From the NCBI GenBank assembly GCA_910586545.1, contig CAJUIQ010000003.1, positions 1 through 64,000 of the forward strand: a DNA stretch of 64,000 bases, in the 5' to 3' direction. The notes beneath the pieces are model-generated. The model saw only the letters and a program-made list of their open reading frames with translations. It was not told where the DNA came from and ran no database searches. A program made the position numbers and the translations under genes. Of the stretch, positions 9,083-17,792 are shown piece after piece (position 1 is the stretch's first letter; each line of letters starts with the position of its first letter). This DNA is from an uncultured Eubacteriales bacterium. GTDB taxonomy: Bacteria; Bacillota; Clostridia; Oscillospirales; CAG-272.

Positions 9083-10186
9083 ATGGTCAAGGTTTTGTCT
9101 GTTTTTGGCACACGCCCGGAAACGATCAAAATGGCGCCCCTAGTCAAAGAATTAGAGAAAAGAAGCGAAATTGAAAGTATTGTTTGTGTGACCGGCCAGC
9201 ACCGACAGATGCTGGATCAGGTACTGCAGGCGTTTGACATTCGTCCGGACTATGATTTGAACATTATGAAGCCCGGTCAAACACTGTCTGGAATTACAGA
9301 AGCGATTCTGCAAAAGATGAAAGACGTTTTAGAAGAGACAGCGCCAGACATCGTTTTGGTACACGGCGATACTTCGACGGCTTTTGCCACAGCGCTTTCC
9401 GCTTTTTATCATAAAATTCCCGTGGGTCATGTAGAAGCGGGGCTGCGCACCTACAACAAATATTCTCCCTATCCGGAAGAGATCAACCGGCAGTTCATTA
9501 GCTTGGTGGCGGAAATGAACTTTGCGCCTACCCAGCAAAGCCGGCAGCACTTACTGGATGAAGGCAAAAAGCCGGACACGATTTTTGTTACTGGAAATAC
9601 CGCCATTGATGCGCTAAAACTTACAGTACGTCCCGATTATGAAGATGAAATCACACGTTGGGCCGCAGGCAGCCGTCTGATCGTTTTAACCGCTCACCGG
9701 CGGGAAAACTTGGGCGCTCCTATGCGGGGAATGTTTCGCGCAATCCGCCGGATCTGCGAAAAATATCAGGATGTAAAAGTGGTATATCCTGTACACTTAA
9801 ATCCTATTGTGTCGGAAGCCGCTAATGCGGTGTTTGGAGACATGGACAGCGTCCGTCTGATTCAGCCTCTGGAGGTGGTGGAATTTCACAATCTGCTGGC
9901 TAAATCTTATATGATTCTTACAGACAGCGGCGGCATTCAGGAGGAGGCTCCTTCCCTGCATAAACCGGTTATCGTTCTGCGGGATACCACCGAACGGCCT
10001 GAAGGCGTGCAGGCAGGAACGCTGCGTCTTGCCGGCACAAAGGAAGACGATATTTACAACATGATCGATACGCTTCTGTGTGATCCAGCACAATATGATG
10101 CTATGTGCAGGGCGGAAAATCCTTACGGTGACGGACAAGCTTCTGCCCGGATTGCAGATGCCATTATCCGCCGATACAATTCATAA
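9083..10186 (+). CDS. wecB: UDP-N-acetylglucosamine 2-epimerase (non-hydrolysing)
   Basis: Cytoplasmic enzyme interconverting UDP-GlcNAc and UDP-ManNAc, the ManNAc donor for teichoic acid linkage units and capsules. The 367-residue length is normal. Conserved stretches are VFGTRPETIKMAPLV at residues 6-20, VHGDTSTAFA (about 93-102), GHVEAGLRT (about 114-122), PEEINRQ, LTAHRRENLG and DSGGIQEEAPSLHKPVI, which hold the catalytic Asp/Glu and the UDP-binding residues. A ribosome site (AAAGGATATTTCT) precedes the ATG. The 70-bp gap before it contains only a short CGGGC/GCCCG stem. In this operon it probably supplies UDP-ManNAc to the neighbouring glycosyltransferase; it could also serve wall teichoic acid synthesis (mnaA role). 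Confidence 0.96.
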   Translation: MVKVLSVFGTRPETIKMAPLVKELEKRSEIESIVCVTGQHRQMLDQVLQAFDIRPDYDLNIMKPGQTLSGITEAILQKMKDVLEETAPDIVLVHGDTSTAFATALSAFYHKIPVGHVEAGLRTYNKYSPYPEEINRQFISLVAEMNFAPTQQSRQHLLDEGKKPDTIFVTGNTAIDALKLTVRPDYEDEITRWAAGSRLIVLTAHRRENLGAPMRGMFRAIRRICEKYQDVKVVYPVHLNPIVSEAANAVFGDMDSVRLIQPLEVVEFHNLLAKSYMILTDSGGIQEEAPSLHKPVIVLRDTTERPEGVQAGTLRLAGTKEDDIYNMIDTLLCDPAQYDAMCRAENPYGDGQASARIADAIIRRYNS

Positions 10187-10207
10187 ATTTTGAGGTAAAC
10201 AGGTTAT

Positions 10208-11824
10208 ATGAATACCAGTGTTTCTGCTTTTACAAAAACAAAAAGAAAACTGACGGATATTGTGCCGGAGCTCGTTTTCGTTCTGCTGCTTATCCAGCCG
10301 GTTTTGGACATTATCTCTCACTGGGCTACGGAATGGGAAATAACACTTTATACCACCGCGTTTCGTTTTCTCATGTTCGCGGGGATTCTATTGTACAGCT
10401 TCCTTATTTCTGAAAAAAAGCGTATATATATTCTATTTGGCGGTGTTATCGGACTGTACTGGATTCTGCACGTGGCAGCCTGCTTTTTATCGGAAGGGGG
10501 ATACCAGTCTCCTTTTTCTGATCTGAACAATTTGCTGCGTACCGTGCAGCTTCCTCTGTTCACGCTGAGCTTTATCACCTTTTTCAAAAAAAGCGATTTG
10601 ATTCCAAAAAAAGTACAGTGTGCCTTTTTTATAAATATGGTGATTATGATTCATTCTATCATTTTCTCTTATATGACTGGCACCCAAGTCTATACGTATG
10701 TAGACGCGCAAAAAGGACTGATGGGCTGGGCAACGGTACACAACGCGCAAAGCGCCATTCTTACCTTTGTCATTCCGCTGCTTCTTTTGTTTGTCTATCA
10801 GAAGAAAAACAAAGGCCTGTTTTACACAGCCTGTGTCATCTGCTTCGGGATCCTGTTTTTCACCGGCACAAAGGTAGATTATTTCGCCATCTTTATTATC
10901 GCTCCCGCTGTGATGATCTTTTTGCTTATTCAGGGAGAGAGAAATCCCTTTTATTATGTAACGCTGCTGTGCGTTACGGCTATGTGTCTGGTCTGCTATA
11001 ATTCCTCCGTTGTGCGGGATATTCGTGAGGATCATTCGCTGGCAATGGGTTACAAGCAGGACTATGTAAACCACTTAATTAACGCAACAGAAAAAGAAGA
11101 TGAAAACGGAGAGGTTTTGGGAACAAAGCTTCCCAAAGACTTAGATAAAGAAAGCTTTGACGCGCTGGATGATCGTATGAAGCTGATGATCCGTGAGGTA
11201 TATGATCTATATCTGTATCCAATGGTGGACACCTTTGGTTTTGAGCGCGTGTTGGAAAAATATGATTATTCTCTTTCCGTATCTAATCTGACGGCGGCAC
11301 GGCAGCAAAAGCGTTTTTTTGCCCAGCTTGCCTGGGAAGATTCCGACCTCTTTACCCGGTGCTTTGGATATGAATACATCACGCTGATCGCACAATATAC
11401 CCTGGAAGACGACGAGGGAGAGCTTCACGAGTTAGAAACGATTTATGATTTGGAGAACGATTTCCCTTCCGTATTCTACTATAGCGGATATATTGGGTTC
11501 GCAATTTATATGTTGTTTATCGGATATTTTGCAGCGCTGATCATAGTAGGACTGCTTACCAGAGGGAAAAAGCTTATTAACCTGGAAACCGCTATGGTTG
11601 GTGTTACATTTGCGTTGGCTATAGGTTCCGCACAATTTTCTGGAAATGTTTTGCGCAGACCGAATGCTTCGATTTACGTATCTGTGATTTTAGCTTATAT
11701 CTATTATCTCACCGTAATTCAATATGACGTTAAATTGCGGGATATTTTGGGTATATTCAGCAAAGAAAAACGAAAGCGCTGGAAGGAAAGTTCCCCAAAT
11801 AAAATCACCGCAGCGGATGAATAA
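10208..11824 (+). CDS. O-antigen ligase/polymerase-like membrane protein
   Basis: Polytopic membrane protein of 538 residues with about ten hydrophobic segments, e.g. LVFVLLLIQPVLDIIS near 20-40, and a large hydrophilic region (about 268-420) between membrane blocks. This is the layout of Wzy/WaaL-type polymerases and ligases, which move lipid-linked glycans on the outer face of the membrane. Similarity is by architecture and context only; no catalytic residue can be named with confidence. It follows the epimerase by 21 bp and closes the operon before a double terminator. It most likely polymerises or transfers the product made with the two preceding enzymes. A general multi-spanning transporter is a less likely alternative. 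Confidence 0.7.
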   Translation: MNTSVSAFTKTKRKLTDIVPELVFVLLLIQPVLDIISHWATEWEITLYTTAFRFLMFAGILLYSFLISEKKRIYILFGGVIGLYWILHVAACFLSEGGYQSPFSDLNNLLRTVQLPLFTLSFITFFKKSDLIPKKVQCAFFINMVIMIHSIIFSYMTGTQVYTYVDAQKGLMGWATVHNAQSAILTFVIPLLLLFVYQKKNKGLFYTACVICFGILFFTGTKVDYFAIFIIAPAVMIFLLIQGERNPFYYVTLLCVTAMCLVCYNSSVVRDIREDHSLAMGYKQDYVNHLINATEKEDENGEVLGTKLPKDLDKESFDALDDRMKLMIREVYDLYLYPMVDTFGFERVLEKYDYSLSVSNLTAARQQKRFFAQLAWEDSDLFTRCFGYEYITLIAQYTLEDDEGELHELETIYDLENDFPSVFYYSGYIGFAIYMLFIGYFAALIIVGLLTRGKKLINLETAMVGVTFALAIGSAQFSGNVLRRPNASIYVSVILAYIYYLTVIQYDVKLRDILGIFSKEKRKRWKESSPNKITAADE

Positions 11825-11856
11825 AACGCGTTTTTGGGTAAACTGCAAACCTTGTC

Positions 11857-11888
11857 AAAAAGGGAGGCCAATATTGGCCTCCCTTTTT
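11857..11888. terminator. Symmetrical terminator after the polysaccharide operon
   Basis: A 32-base perfect palindrome: A5, GGGAGGCCAAT, its complement, T5. The A- and T-tracts on both sides let it work in both directions. It ends the + operon and also lies beyond the end of the minus-strand gene at 11942. Confidence 0.88.
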
Positions 11889-11896
11889 ATTCTTGT

Positions 11897-11923
11897 AAAA
11901 AAGAGGGAAATTCCCTCTTTTTT
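11897..11923. terminator. Second symmetrical terminator
   Basis: AAAAAAGAGGGAA, one central base, TTCCCTCTTTTTT: a 13-bp stem with T6. It is 19 bases before the stop of the minus-strand gene and probably terminates that gene; together with the neighbouring hairpin it isolates two convergent units. Confidence 0.85.
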
Positions 11924-11941
11924 CGTTTAAAGAAACGCTCT

Positions 11942-12523
11942 TTACGACAAAGCCTCTCGTTCTTCACTGCCCAACTTATATCTTTTCCAATCCTGACCGG
12001 GTCGATGTACTGCAAATCCCACAGTCTCCGCTTTGGGATAATCTACAGTATCACAGCACAGAAATAAAAACAGCGAATCTTCTTCCTCTACTGTCACATC
12101 AGAAAAAATCAGACGAAAATGCCTGTAGAAATATTTCTGTTCTGTATCCGCCACTGTGCCCACGGAAACTGTATTTCCTTCCGCATCCCGCAGTTCCCAG
12201 GAAAAATCACTTCCATCCTCTACACCCAGATATTTGTAAACGCTCTCATTATAGCGCGCGGTAAGCTGTAATTCTCCCTGCTCCTTATTATACACAAGCG
12301 AATGAGCGGTAAAATATCCGTCAGGTGCAATTGGCGCGCTAAACTTGTGCGTGTAAAAAGCGTCCTTTCCAAGAGAAGCATACGCCTGTCGGGCAGAATC
12401 TGTTGGAATGATTTTCGTGAGGTTTCCGTTATCGTCCATCATAAAAACACGGCCTAGGATCACCAAAACGCCCGCTATAAACACCAAAAGCAAAATTCTG
12501 CCTATAATCTTTCTAGATTTCAT
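11942..12523 (-). CDS. Conserved hypothetical membrane-anchored protein
   Basis: Not recognised as a named family. The 193-residue product has one N-terminal membrane segment (about 9-27, LLLVFIAGVLVILG) and an outside domain rich in beta-strand-like sequence, including YNESVYKYLGVEDGSDFSW near 90-108 and two adjacent Cys (LFLCCDTVDY near 153-162). There is no lipobox, so it is probably a single-pass anchored protein rather than a lipoprotein. The ATG at 12523 has GGAG upstream and a promoter at 12605-12633 (TTGCAC-17-TAAAAT, extended -10). It is a single-gene unit, convergent with the polysaccharide operon and divergent from yceD. Confidence 0.7.
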   Translation of the reverse strand: MKSRKIIGRILLLVFIAGVLVILGRVFMMDDNGNLTKIIPTDSARQAYASLGKDAFYTHKFSAPIAPDGYFTAHSLVYNKEQGELQLTARYNESVYKYLGVEDGSDFSWELRDAEGNTVSVGTVADTEQKYFYRHFRLIFSDVTVEEEDSLFLFLCCDTVDYPKAETVGFAVHRPGQDWKRYKLGSEEREALS

Positions 12524-12604
12524 ATATACTCCACGCCGTTATGGCTTTGTATTTGGGGCTGCTTTATTTTCTGCGCACCCGGCGCGACGGCACCATTTTT
12601 AATA

Positions 12605-12633
12605 ATTTTAACATAAGATTTCGCTGTGTGCAA
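12605..12633 (-). promoter_or_regulatory. Promoter of the minus-strand membrane protein gene
   Basis: Read on the minus strand: TTGCAC (12633-12628), 17 bases, TAAAAT (12610-12605), with a TG extension before the -10. It lies back to back with the yceD promoter. Confidence 0.6.
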
Positions 12634-12670
12634 CGAAATTTGTGTAAACAAATGATATTTTTCGTTTTCC

Positions 12671-12699
12671 TTGACAAAGAAAGAAGAAAAGGGTATAAT
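12671..12699 (+). promoter_or_regulatory. Consensus sigma-A promoter of yceD
   Basis: TTGACA (12671-12676), 17-base spacer, TATAAT (12694-12699): a perfect match. The ATG of yceD is 100 bases further on, leaving an untranslated leader of about 94 bases in which I see no known riboswitch. Confidence 0.88.
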
Positions 12700-12799
12700 G
12701 AAAACGGTTTATGCTAAACTTGTGGGTATTATACTGCATAACAGATATCTCTCACAGGTGTACGGCTGACACAAACAAAGATGGAAAGGACATGTTTTC

Positions 12800-13327
12800 A
12801 TGAGACTGGATTTAACACAGTTGATGAATAAGCGCATTCCGTCGCTGCCCTTTTCCTTTTCCCTTACTCCGGATGCTGTGGAGGAAGCGCCGCAGCTTCC
12901 CGACGATATTACCCTATCCGCACCGATTCACGTTTCAGGCAGTGTGATTGACAACGATGGATATATGGCGCTGCGAGCGGAGATACGTGCCGACTATGCA
13001 ACGGTTTGCGACCGGTGTTTGACACAGCTGACGGGCACCCTTTCTTTTCCGCTAGAGCGGATTGTCACCTCAGGCGGAGCCGGTGTTGAAAATATAGACG
13101 AAGACGATATTATATGGGTAAAAGATGGGGGAATCAATTTTGACCGCGAAGTTTTAGAGGCGGTAATTCTGGAATTGCCAATCTATCATCTTTGCAGCGA
13201 CGACTGTCCCGGACTGTGTGATACTTGCGGCAGAAAAATCGGAGACGGCTGTACGTGCGGTGAAAAAAAAGAAATTGATCCAAGAATGGAAATATTTCAA
13301 AAACTACTTGATAAAATGGATAAATAG
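12800..13327 (+). CDS. yceD: YceD family protein (DUF177)
   Basis: Protein of 175 residues of the YceD/YlbN family, almost always encoded directly before rpmF and thought to take part in 23S rRNA or ribosome maturation. The family core is DYATVCDRCLTQLTG at about residues 64-78. The C-terminal Cys cluster (CSDDCPGLCDTCGRKIGDGC, about 132-151) may bind zinc. Start ATG at 12800 follows AAAGGACATGTTTTC. It is transcribed from a perfect promoter, and a second promoter for rpmF lies inside its last codons. Neighbour rpmF 53 bp downstream agrees with the family's usual context. Function in bacteria is only partly known. Confidence 0.92.
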   Translation: MRLDLTQLMNKRIPSLPFSFSLTPDAVEEAPQLPDDITLSAPIHVSGSVIDNDGYMALRAEIRADYATVCDRCLTQLTGTLSFPLERIVTSGGAGVENIDEDDIIWVKDGGINFDREVLEAVILELPIYHLCSDDCPGLCDTCGRKIGDGCTCGEKKEIDPRMEIFQKLLDKMDK

Positions 13328-13336
13328 TAGTATAAT
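13308..13336 (+). promoter_or_regulatory. Internal promoter for rpmF
   Basis: TTGATA (13308-13313), 17 bases, TATAAT (13331-13336). The -35 box is inside the 3' end of yceD and the -10 just after its stop, so rpmF can be expressed apart from yceD. Confidence 0.75.
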
Positions 13337-13380
13337 GGATTGTAATGATCCTTTTTAACGATACAAAGGGGGGATTCCAA

Positions 13381-13566
13381 ATGGCAGTACCGAAGAGAAA
13401 AGTTTCAAAAGCACGCAGAGATAAGAGACGCTCCAACGTGTGGAAGCTGTCCATGCCCGGCATGGTAAAGTGCTCCAACTGCGGTGAATATAACCTGACG
13501 CACAGAGTTTGCAGTGCATGCGGTTATTACGACGGCAAGCAAGTCATTGCTAAAAAAGAAGCATAA
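13381..13566 (+). CDS. rpmF: 50S ribosomal protein L32
   Basis: Ribosomal protein bL32, 61 residues. It begins [18 protein letters not shown] and has the zinc-ribbon pairs CSNC (about 31-34) and CSAC (about 44-47), so this is the zinc-binding (C+) paralogue form. An in-frame start 36 bases upstream exists, but the ATG at 13381, with AAAGGGGGG 6-8 bases before it, gives the universal MAVPK N-terminus. It follows yceD as in most bacteria and has its own promoter and a terminator. Confidence 0.98.
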   Translation: MAVPKRKVSKARRDKRRSNVWKLSMPGMVKCSNCGEYNLTHRVCSACGYYDGKQVIAKKEA

Positions 13567-13570
13567 TGGT

Positions 13571-13609
13571 AAACCGCCTGAGCGCCTATAGGTTGCTGCG
13601 GCGGTTTTT
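13571..13609 (+). terminator. rpmF terminator
   Basis: AAACCGCC (13571-13578) pairs with GGCGGTTT (13600-13607), followed by TTC; the loop is 21 bases and has some internal pairing. It lies immediately after the rpmF stop. Confidence 0.75.
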
Positions 13610-13646
13610 CCGTTAAAGGTATTTTGCAGGAAAGGAAATATATGCC

Positions 13647-14264
13647 GTGATTCATCAGCCAGAACAAAAAAACCGAGCGCCTGAGGCCACTGTACTGGCC
13701 CTTTTTCTCTGCGCTACAGTAGGATTTGTGTTTGCATCCTTTAGCGGAATTGCCGGCAGAGGATTTCTGCAGGGAATGGCGCTTGTATTTTTTTGTGCAA
13801 TGATTTATATTTTGGTACGGTACAAATTTTTTCGTATTCGCTATATTGTGCGTCCAAACAATAAGGCTAGCACAGACGACACGGAAGAACCTGCAGCGTC
13901 TGTACAGAGCGACAACACAAAAAGTGGCAGTGCATTGCGTCTGCCGCCGGACAGGCTGGACTTTGTTGTGGAAAAAGCACAAGGACGTCGGGTATTGACG
14001 GCAGAATGCGTATTGTCTTTGGGGAATTTGATTTCCTGCATTCCTTTGCCTCAGCATCGTAGAGACCGACGAAAAATTACCAGACAATATAAAAAGGCCA
14101 AAACCTACCGCTATCTTCGAAATATGGTGGGAGCACATCAATGTATGCTGATATTTTCCAGCCGTGAAATGGATGATGTTAAGCTGATTATTGAACCTTC
14201 TGAAGAGATGGAAGGATATCTGTCCGCGGTAGCGCGATTTAATCGGGAAAAAAAGGAGGCGTAA
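13647..14264 (+). CDS. Conserved hypothetical membrane protein
   Basis: Not recognised as a named family. The 205-residue product has two adjacent membrane segments (about 15-35 and 42-60: ALFLCATVGFVFASF and MALVFFCAMIYILV), a polar Ser/Thr-rich linker (about 75-95) and a basic C-terminal domain that ends in the cytoplasm. The start is GTG at 13647 with AGGAAAGGAAA upstream; a nearby ATG at 13642 is in another frame and stops at once. The stop codon is part of the loop region of a bidirectional terminator. Short-range context (after rpmF) gives no hint of function; the C-terminal region looks like a PH-domain-like beta fold only by feel, so I leave the function open. Confidence 0.65.
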   Translation: MIHQPEQKNRAPEATVLALFLCATVGFVFASFSGIAGRGFLQGMALVFFCAMIYILVRYKFFRIRYIVRPNNKASTDDTEEPAASVQSDNTKSGSALRLPPDRLDFVVEKAQGRRVLTAECVLSLGNLISCIPLPQHRRDRRKITRQYKKAKTYRYLRNMVGAHQCMLIFSSREMDDVKLIIEPSEEMEGYLSAVARFNREKKEA

Positions 14265-14280
14265 CACGCCTCCTTTTTTA
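14248..14280. terminator. Bidirectional terminator between convergent genes
   Basis: AAAAAAAGGAGGCGT (14248-14262), AAC loop, ACGCCTCCTTTTTTA (14266-14280). It overlaps the stop codons of both convergent genes, so each is terminated with almost no 3' tail. Confidence 0.9.
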
Positions 14281-15732
14281 TCTGTACTTTTGTACTGCTT
14301 CCATCGTTTGGCCAATTTGTGCCTCGGCTGCCCGTTCTATCGATGCAATCCGGGAAGAAAATACTCCCGGTTCCCGAATCAATTCCCGCAGGGTGTCCGA
14401 GATACCGCCCCAATTATATATTGCGGCAGGGTCGATGGTTCCGGTATTTAGAATACGGTATAAATTCTCCCTGGATTTTTCGTCGTCCACATACTTAAAA
14501 GACAAAACAGAATCTACATAACACTCCCGCATACCACCAGGCCGATACCCTTCAGCCGCCAAATTCTCCAGGATTATCCCCGTTCGTAGCAAATTGCGGC
14601 CGGTCGCCATTATACCCAGAGCAGACGTATTTCCGGGCAAATAGGAAATATAATTTTCCTGATACTCGGTTCCCTTTGGAACCGGGAGCACGCCAAATTC
14701 ATCGTCCATATCCCGCAGACTTCCAAGGGAGCCTATATCCGTAATATAAAACAGACTGTGTCGCTCCAAAAACATATCTCTGCTGCTGATTCCATCGGCT
14801 TCATTTATCTCTGCGTCATATACGTAAGGATTTCTGCTGTAAAGCTGTTCCGCAACCTTCATAAATATATTATAAAACGCTTCGCTTGTACTGCAGGAAA
14901 GCGCCGGCATGCCGTATTCGTCTTGCTGACTGATACGCACGCCACTGCCATAAAATAGAGGAAACGCATCCTCCGCAGACAACGCCGTTCCGTACAAATC
15001 TTCCCACGTCAGCGTGCCATTTCCGTCTATATCCGTATCTACAGCGTCCATCATGGAAAGCATGGCGTCCATCGTCCATTTTCCACTGTCCACCAAATCA
15101 TAAGGGTCCGGCAGACCTGTATAATCCCGAAGTAGGCTCATATTTACGCCCACCATGCTGTGCGCGTCATAATAAGATAAATTTATATCTCCAAAAAATA
15201 AAAACTGTGCGTCGTCAACAGCCGCCTCCTGCATCAACGTCGTTTTCCACCACGGCTTAGATAAATTTACCGCCGTAAGGTACTCGTCTGTAACCAGATA
15301 TCCAGCTACTGATAAAATAGACATGTAGGAAGCGCTGTTCCATACAGCGCTGTATTTGTCCTCGTCTGCAAGGCAGGAGGCCACTGCAATATCATGAATT
15401 TTTTCCGGCGTATCCCGCACCTCTTCTATGGTAATGTTCAGACGCTCTTCCACATTACTGTTTCGCCGGTAAAGGGTCTCGTTCAGCGTATCTCCCTCCA
15501 GGGTATCCGTGTCCATCTTGGACGCGGAAGAACCGGTGCGGGCATTGAGAATTGTAAAAGTATATTCGTCAAAGCTTCCGGTGGGAACATCTGCAAACAA
15601 TTCCCCTTCCTCCGGACGAAAGTCCGCAGCCGTGTCATAAGTATGTCCTCCGGACTGTTTTCTACCACAGCCTGCAAGTCCCGCCGCAAGGCCGATGGCC
15701 AGAAGCAAACATATACTCCTTCGTCCAAGCAT
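14278..15732 (-). CDS. Extracellular solute-binding lipoprotein (orphan ABC-type)
   Basis: Lipoprotein of 484 residues resembling family-1-like (carbohydrate type) solute-binding proteins of clostridia. The signal peptide LLLAIGLAAGLAGC ends in a lipobox with Cys about residue 22. The mature part has a Ser/Asp-rich N-terminus and binding-protein features such as WTMDAMLSMMDAVD and a DIDGNGTLTWEDL stretch (EF-hand-like calcium loop, about 222-234). The start at 15732 was chosen over an earlier in-frame ATG at 15795 because AGGGGGGAG stands 6 bases before it and gives a proper signal peptide. No permease or ATPase lies beside it; the gene is the last of a five-gene minus-strand operon, 28 bp after the GyrB-like gene. 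The ligand is unknown, and a sensing or surface role is possible. Confidence 0.8.
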   Translation of the reverse strand: MLGRRSICLLLAIGLAAGLAGCGRKQSGGHTYDTAADFRPEEGELFADVPTGSFDEYTFTILNARTGSSASKMDTDTLEGDTLNETLYRRNSNVEERLNITIEEVRDTPEKIHDIAVASCLADEDKYSAVWNSASYMSILSVAGYLVTDEYLTAVNLSKPWWKTTLMQEAAVDDAQFLFFGDINLSYYDAHSMVGVNMSLLRDYTGLPDPYDLVDSGKWTMDAMLSMMDAVDTDIDGNGTLTWEDLYGTALSAEDAFPLFYGSGVRISQQDEYGMPALSCSTSEAFYNIFMKVAEQLYSRNPYVYDAEINEADGISSRDMFLERHSLFYITDIGSLGSLRDMDDEFGVLPVPKGTEYQENYISYLPGNTSALGIMATGRNLLRTGIILENLAAEGYRPGGMRECYVDSVLSFKYVDDEKSRENLYRILNTGTIDPAAIYNWGGISDTLRELIREPGVFSSRIASIERAAEAQIGQTMEAVQKYR

Positions 15733-15760
15733 ACGCTTCTCCCCCCTCTTGACCTGTCGT

Positions 15761-17761
15761 TTAAATATCCGCTCGCTCCGCATACATAGCGGCAAATTGG
15801 GCGATAAATTCTTTTCTTGCCGGCAGATTGTCGCCTAGTAGTGTGTCGAAAATTTCCTCTGTAGCCTTAGCATCCGCTTCGGATACGCGAATCAGACGCC
15901 GGGTGGCAGGATTCATCGTAGTCTGCCACATCATGTCCGGCTCGTTTTCTCCAAGTCCTTTTGACCGCTGCAATGTATACTTTACATCCCCCAGCTGCTC
16001 CAGAATCTGCGTCTTCTCAGGCTCATTATATGCAAAATAAATTTTATCCTTTGCGGTAATCTCGTATAGAGGAGACTCTGCAATGTACACCTTCCCTTCT
16101 AAAATGAGGCTGGGAAGCAGCCGATAAAACATGGTCAGAAGCAGAGTACGAATCTGGAATCCATCTTCATCGGCATCGGTGCAGATAATAATTTTAGACC
16201 ACCGCAGAGATTCTATATCAAAGGGAACAAAATCCCCCTTAACCTTGCCCCGAATTTCCACGCCGCAGCCGATTACCCGCAAAAGGTCTACTATAATATC
16301 GTTTTTAAAAATTTTTTCATAGGTACTTTTCAGGCAGTTCAGCGTTTTTCCACGCACTGGAATGATCGCCTGAAACTCCGCGTCCCGTCCCAGCTTACAG
16401 CTGGTCATTGCGGAATCTCCCTCCACAATATATAGTTCCCGGCGCAGAGGATCCTTGGAACGGCAGGAAACAAACTTTTCCACCCGGCTGGCCACATCGT
16501 TGGTAGTCGCCAATTTTTTTCTGATGTTGAGGCGGGTAGATTCCGCCGTTTCCCTGGACCGCTTGTTCACCAGAACCTGACTTACCAGTTTATCCGCTTC
16601 CATGGCGTTTTCCAGAAAATAAATTTCCAGTTGTTCCTTTAAAAAGTCAGTGAGCGCCTCCGCAATAAAGGAGTTGGTAATGGCCTTTTTTGTCTGGTTG
16701 GCATAAGAAGTCTGTGTGGAAAAAGAGTTGGTTACCAACACCAGACAGTCTTCCACATCCGCAAAGGTTATTTTGGATTCGTTTTTATTGTATTTGCCCA
16801 TCGCTTTCAATTTTCGGTCAATGGCATATACAAAGGCATTTTTTACTGCCCGTTCCGGTGAGCCGCCGTGCTCCAAAAAGCTGGAGTTATGATAGTATTC
16901 CAGCACATTTACCGTGTTAGAAACACAAAAAGAGACCTCAGCAATCAACCGGTATTCTTCTTTATCCTCACGATCCCGGCCTCGCGTCTCCGGCATTTTC
17001 CACAGCACAGGCTGGGTCATGGCCGTATCCCCCGCCAGGCGGGCCACATAATCGGAAATTCCGTTGGGATACAGGAATTCCTTTTCATCAAAAGATCCGT
17101 CCGCATTTTCGTAGCGCAAGCTGAACCGCAGCCCCGCGTTGACCACCGCCTGTTTTTCCAGGGTGTCTTCATAAAAGGCTTTGGGAATAGAAATATCGGT
17201 GAACACATCCAGATCAGGACGCCAATAGGTTACCGTCCCGGTGCGGCGCTCTCCTTTTTCCAGTTCCCGGGTTTCCAGCTGCCCCACCGGATTGCCCTTT
17301 TTAAAGGACATGTGAGACAAATTTTGCCCGTCAAAGGAATGCACCTCAAAAAATTCAGAAGCATACTGGGTGGCGCAGGCGCCCAGTCCGTTTAACCCCA
17401 AGGAAAACTCATATCCGCCCATGCCGGAGTTATTCTTATATTTGCCGCCTGCATACAGCTCACAATAAATCAGTTCCCAGTTGAAGCAATCGTACTTTTC
17501 GTTATACCCCATGGGGATTCCCCGTCCCCGGTCATCCACCTCGATGGAATGATCCCGATAGACGGTGACGATAATAGAGGATCCGTACCCCTCTCTCGCC
17601 TCATCCACAGAGTTGGATAATATTTCAAAAAAGGCATGCTCACAGCCTTCCAGCCCATCTGAACCAAATATAACCGCCGGACGCAGCCGTACCCGGTCGG
17701 CGCCCTCCAGCTTTTCTATGGATTGGTCATTGTACTGCGCCGTTTCCTTTTTCTTTGTCAT
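15761..17761 (-). CDS. Divergent type IIA topoisomerase B subunit (GyrB/ParE-like)
   Basis: ATP-hydrolysing B subunit of a type II topoisomerase, 666 residues. The GHKL ATPase domain keeps Glu46 and Asn50 (EILSNSVDEA), DDRGRGIP near 76-83 and the QTK loop near 357. The Toprim domain keeps EGDSA near 445 and the metal motif DADEDG near 529, and the C-terminal SKGLGE signature is present. It departs from standard GyrB: RPAVIFG instead of RPxMYIG, and GLNGLGA in the ATP lid instead of GLHGVG. Such second B subunits occur in clostridia and normally pair with an adjacent A subunit; none is next to this one. It sits between a lipoprotein and a solute-binding lipoprotein gene (31 and 28 bp gaps) in an MBOAT/DHHW operon. 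Enzyme class is certain; its physiological role is not. Confidence 0.9.
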   Translation of the reverse strand: MTKKKETAQYNDQSIEKLEGADRVRLRPAVIFGSDGLEGCEHAFFEILSNSVDEAREGYGSSIIVTVYRDHSIEVDDRGRGIPMGYNEKYDCFNWELIYCELYAGGKYKNNSGMGGYEFSLGLNGLGACATQYASEFFEVHSFDGQNLSHMSFKKGNPVGQLETRELEKGERRTGTVTYWRPDLDVFTDISIPKAFYEDTLEKQAVVNAGLRFSLRYENADGSFDEKEFLYPNGISDYVARLAGDTAMTQPVLWKMPETRGRDREDKEEYRLIAEVSFCVSNTVNVLEYYHNSSFLEHGGSPERAVKNAFVYAIDRKLKAMGKYNKNESKITFADVEDCLVLVTNSFSTQTSYANQTKKAITNSFIAEALTDFLKEQLEIYFLENAMEADKLVSQVLVNKRSRETAESTRLNIRKKLATTNDVASRVEKFVSCRSKDPLRRELYIVEGDSAMTSCKLGRDAEFQAIIPVRGKTLNCLKSTYEKIFKNDIIVDLLRVIGCGVEIRGKVKGDFVPFDIESLRWSKIIICTDADEDGFQIRTLLLTMFYRLLPSLILEGKVYIAESPLYEITAKDKIYFAYNEPEKTQILEQLGDVKYTLQRSKGLGENEPDMMWQTTMNPATRRLIRVSEADAKATEEIFDTLLGDNLPARKEFIAQFAAMYAERADI

Positions 17762-17792
17762 GTGCTCTTTTACCCTTCCTTATAACTGCCAG

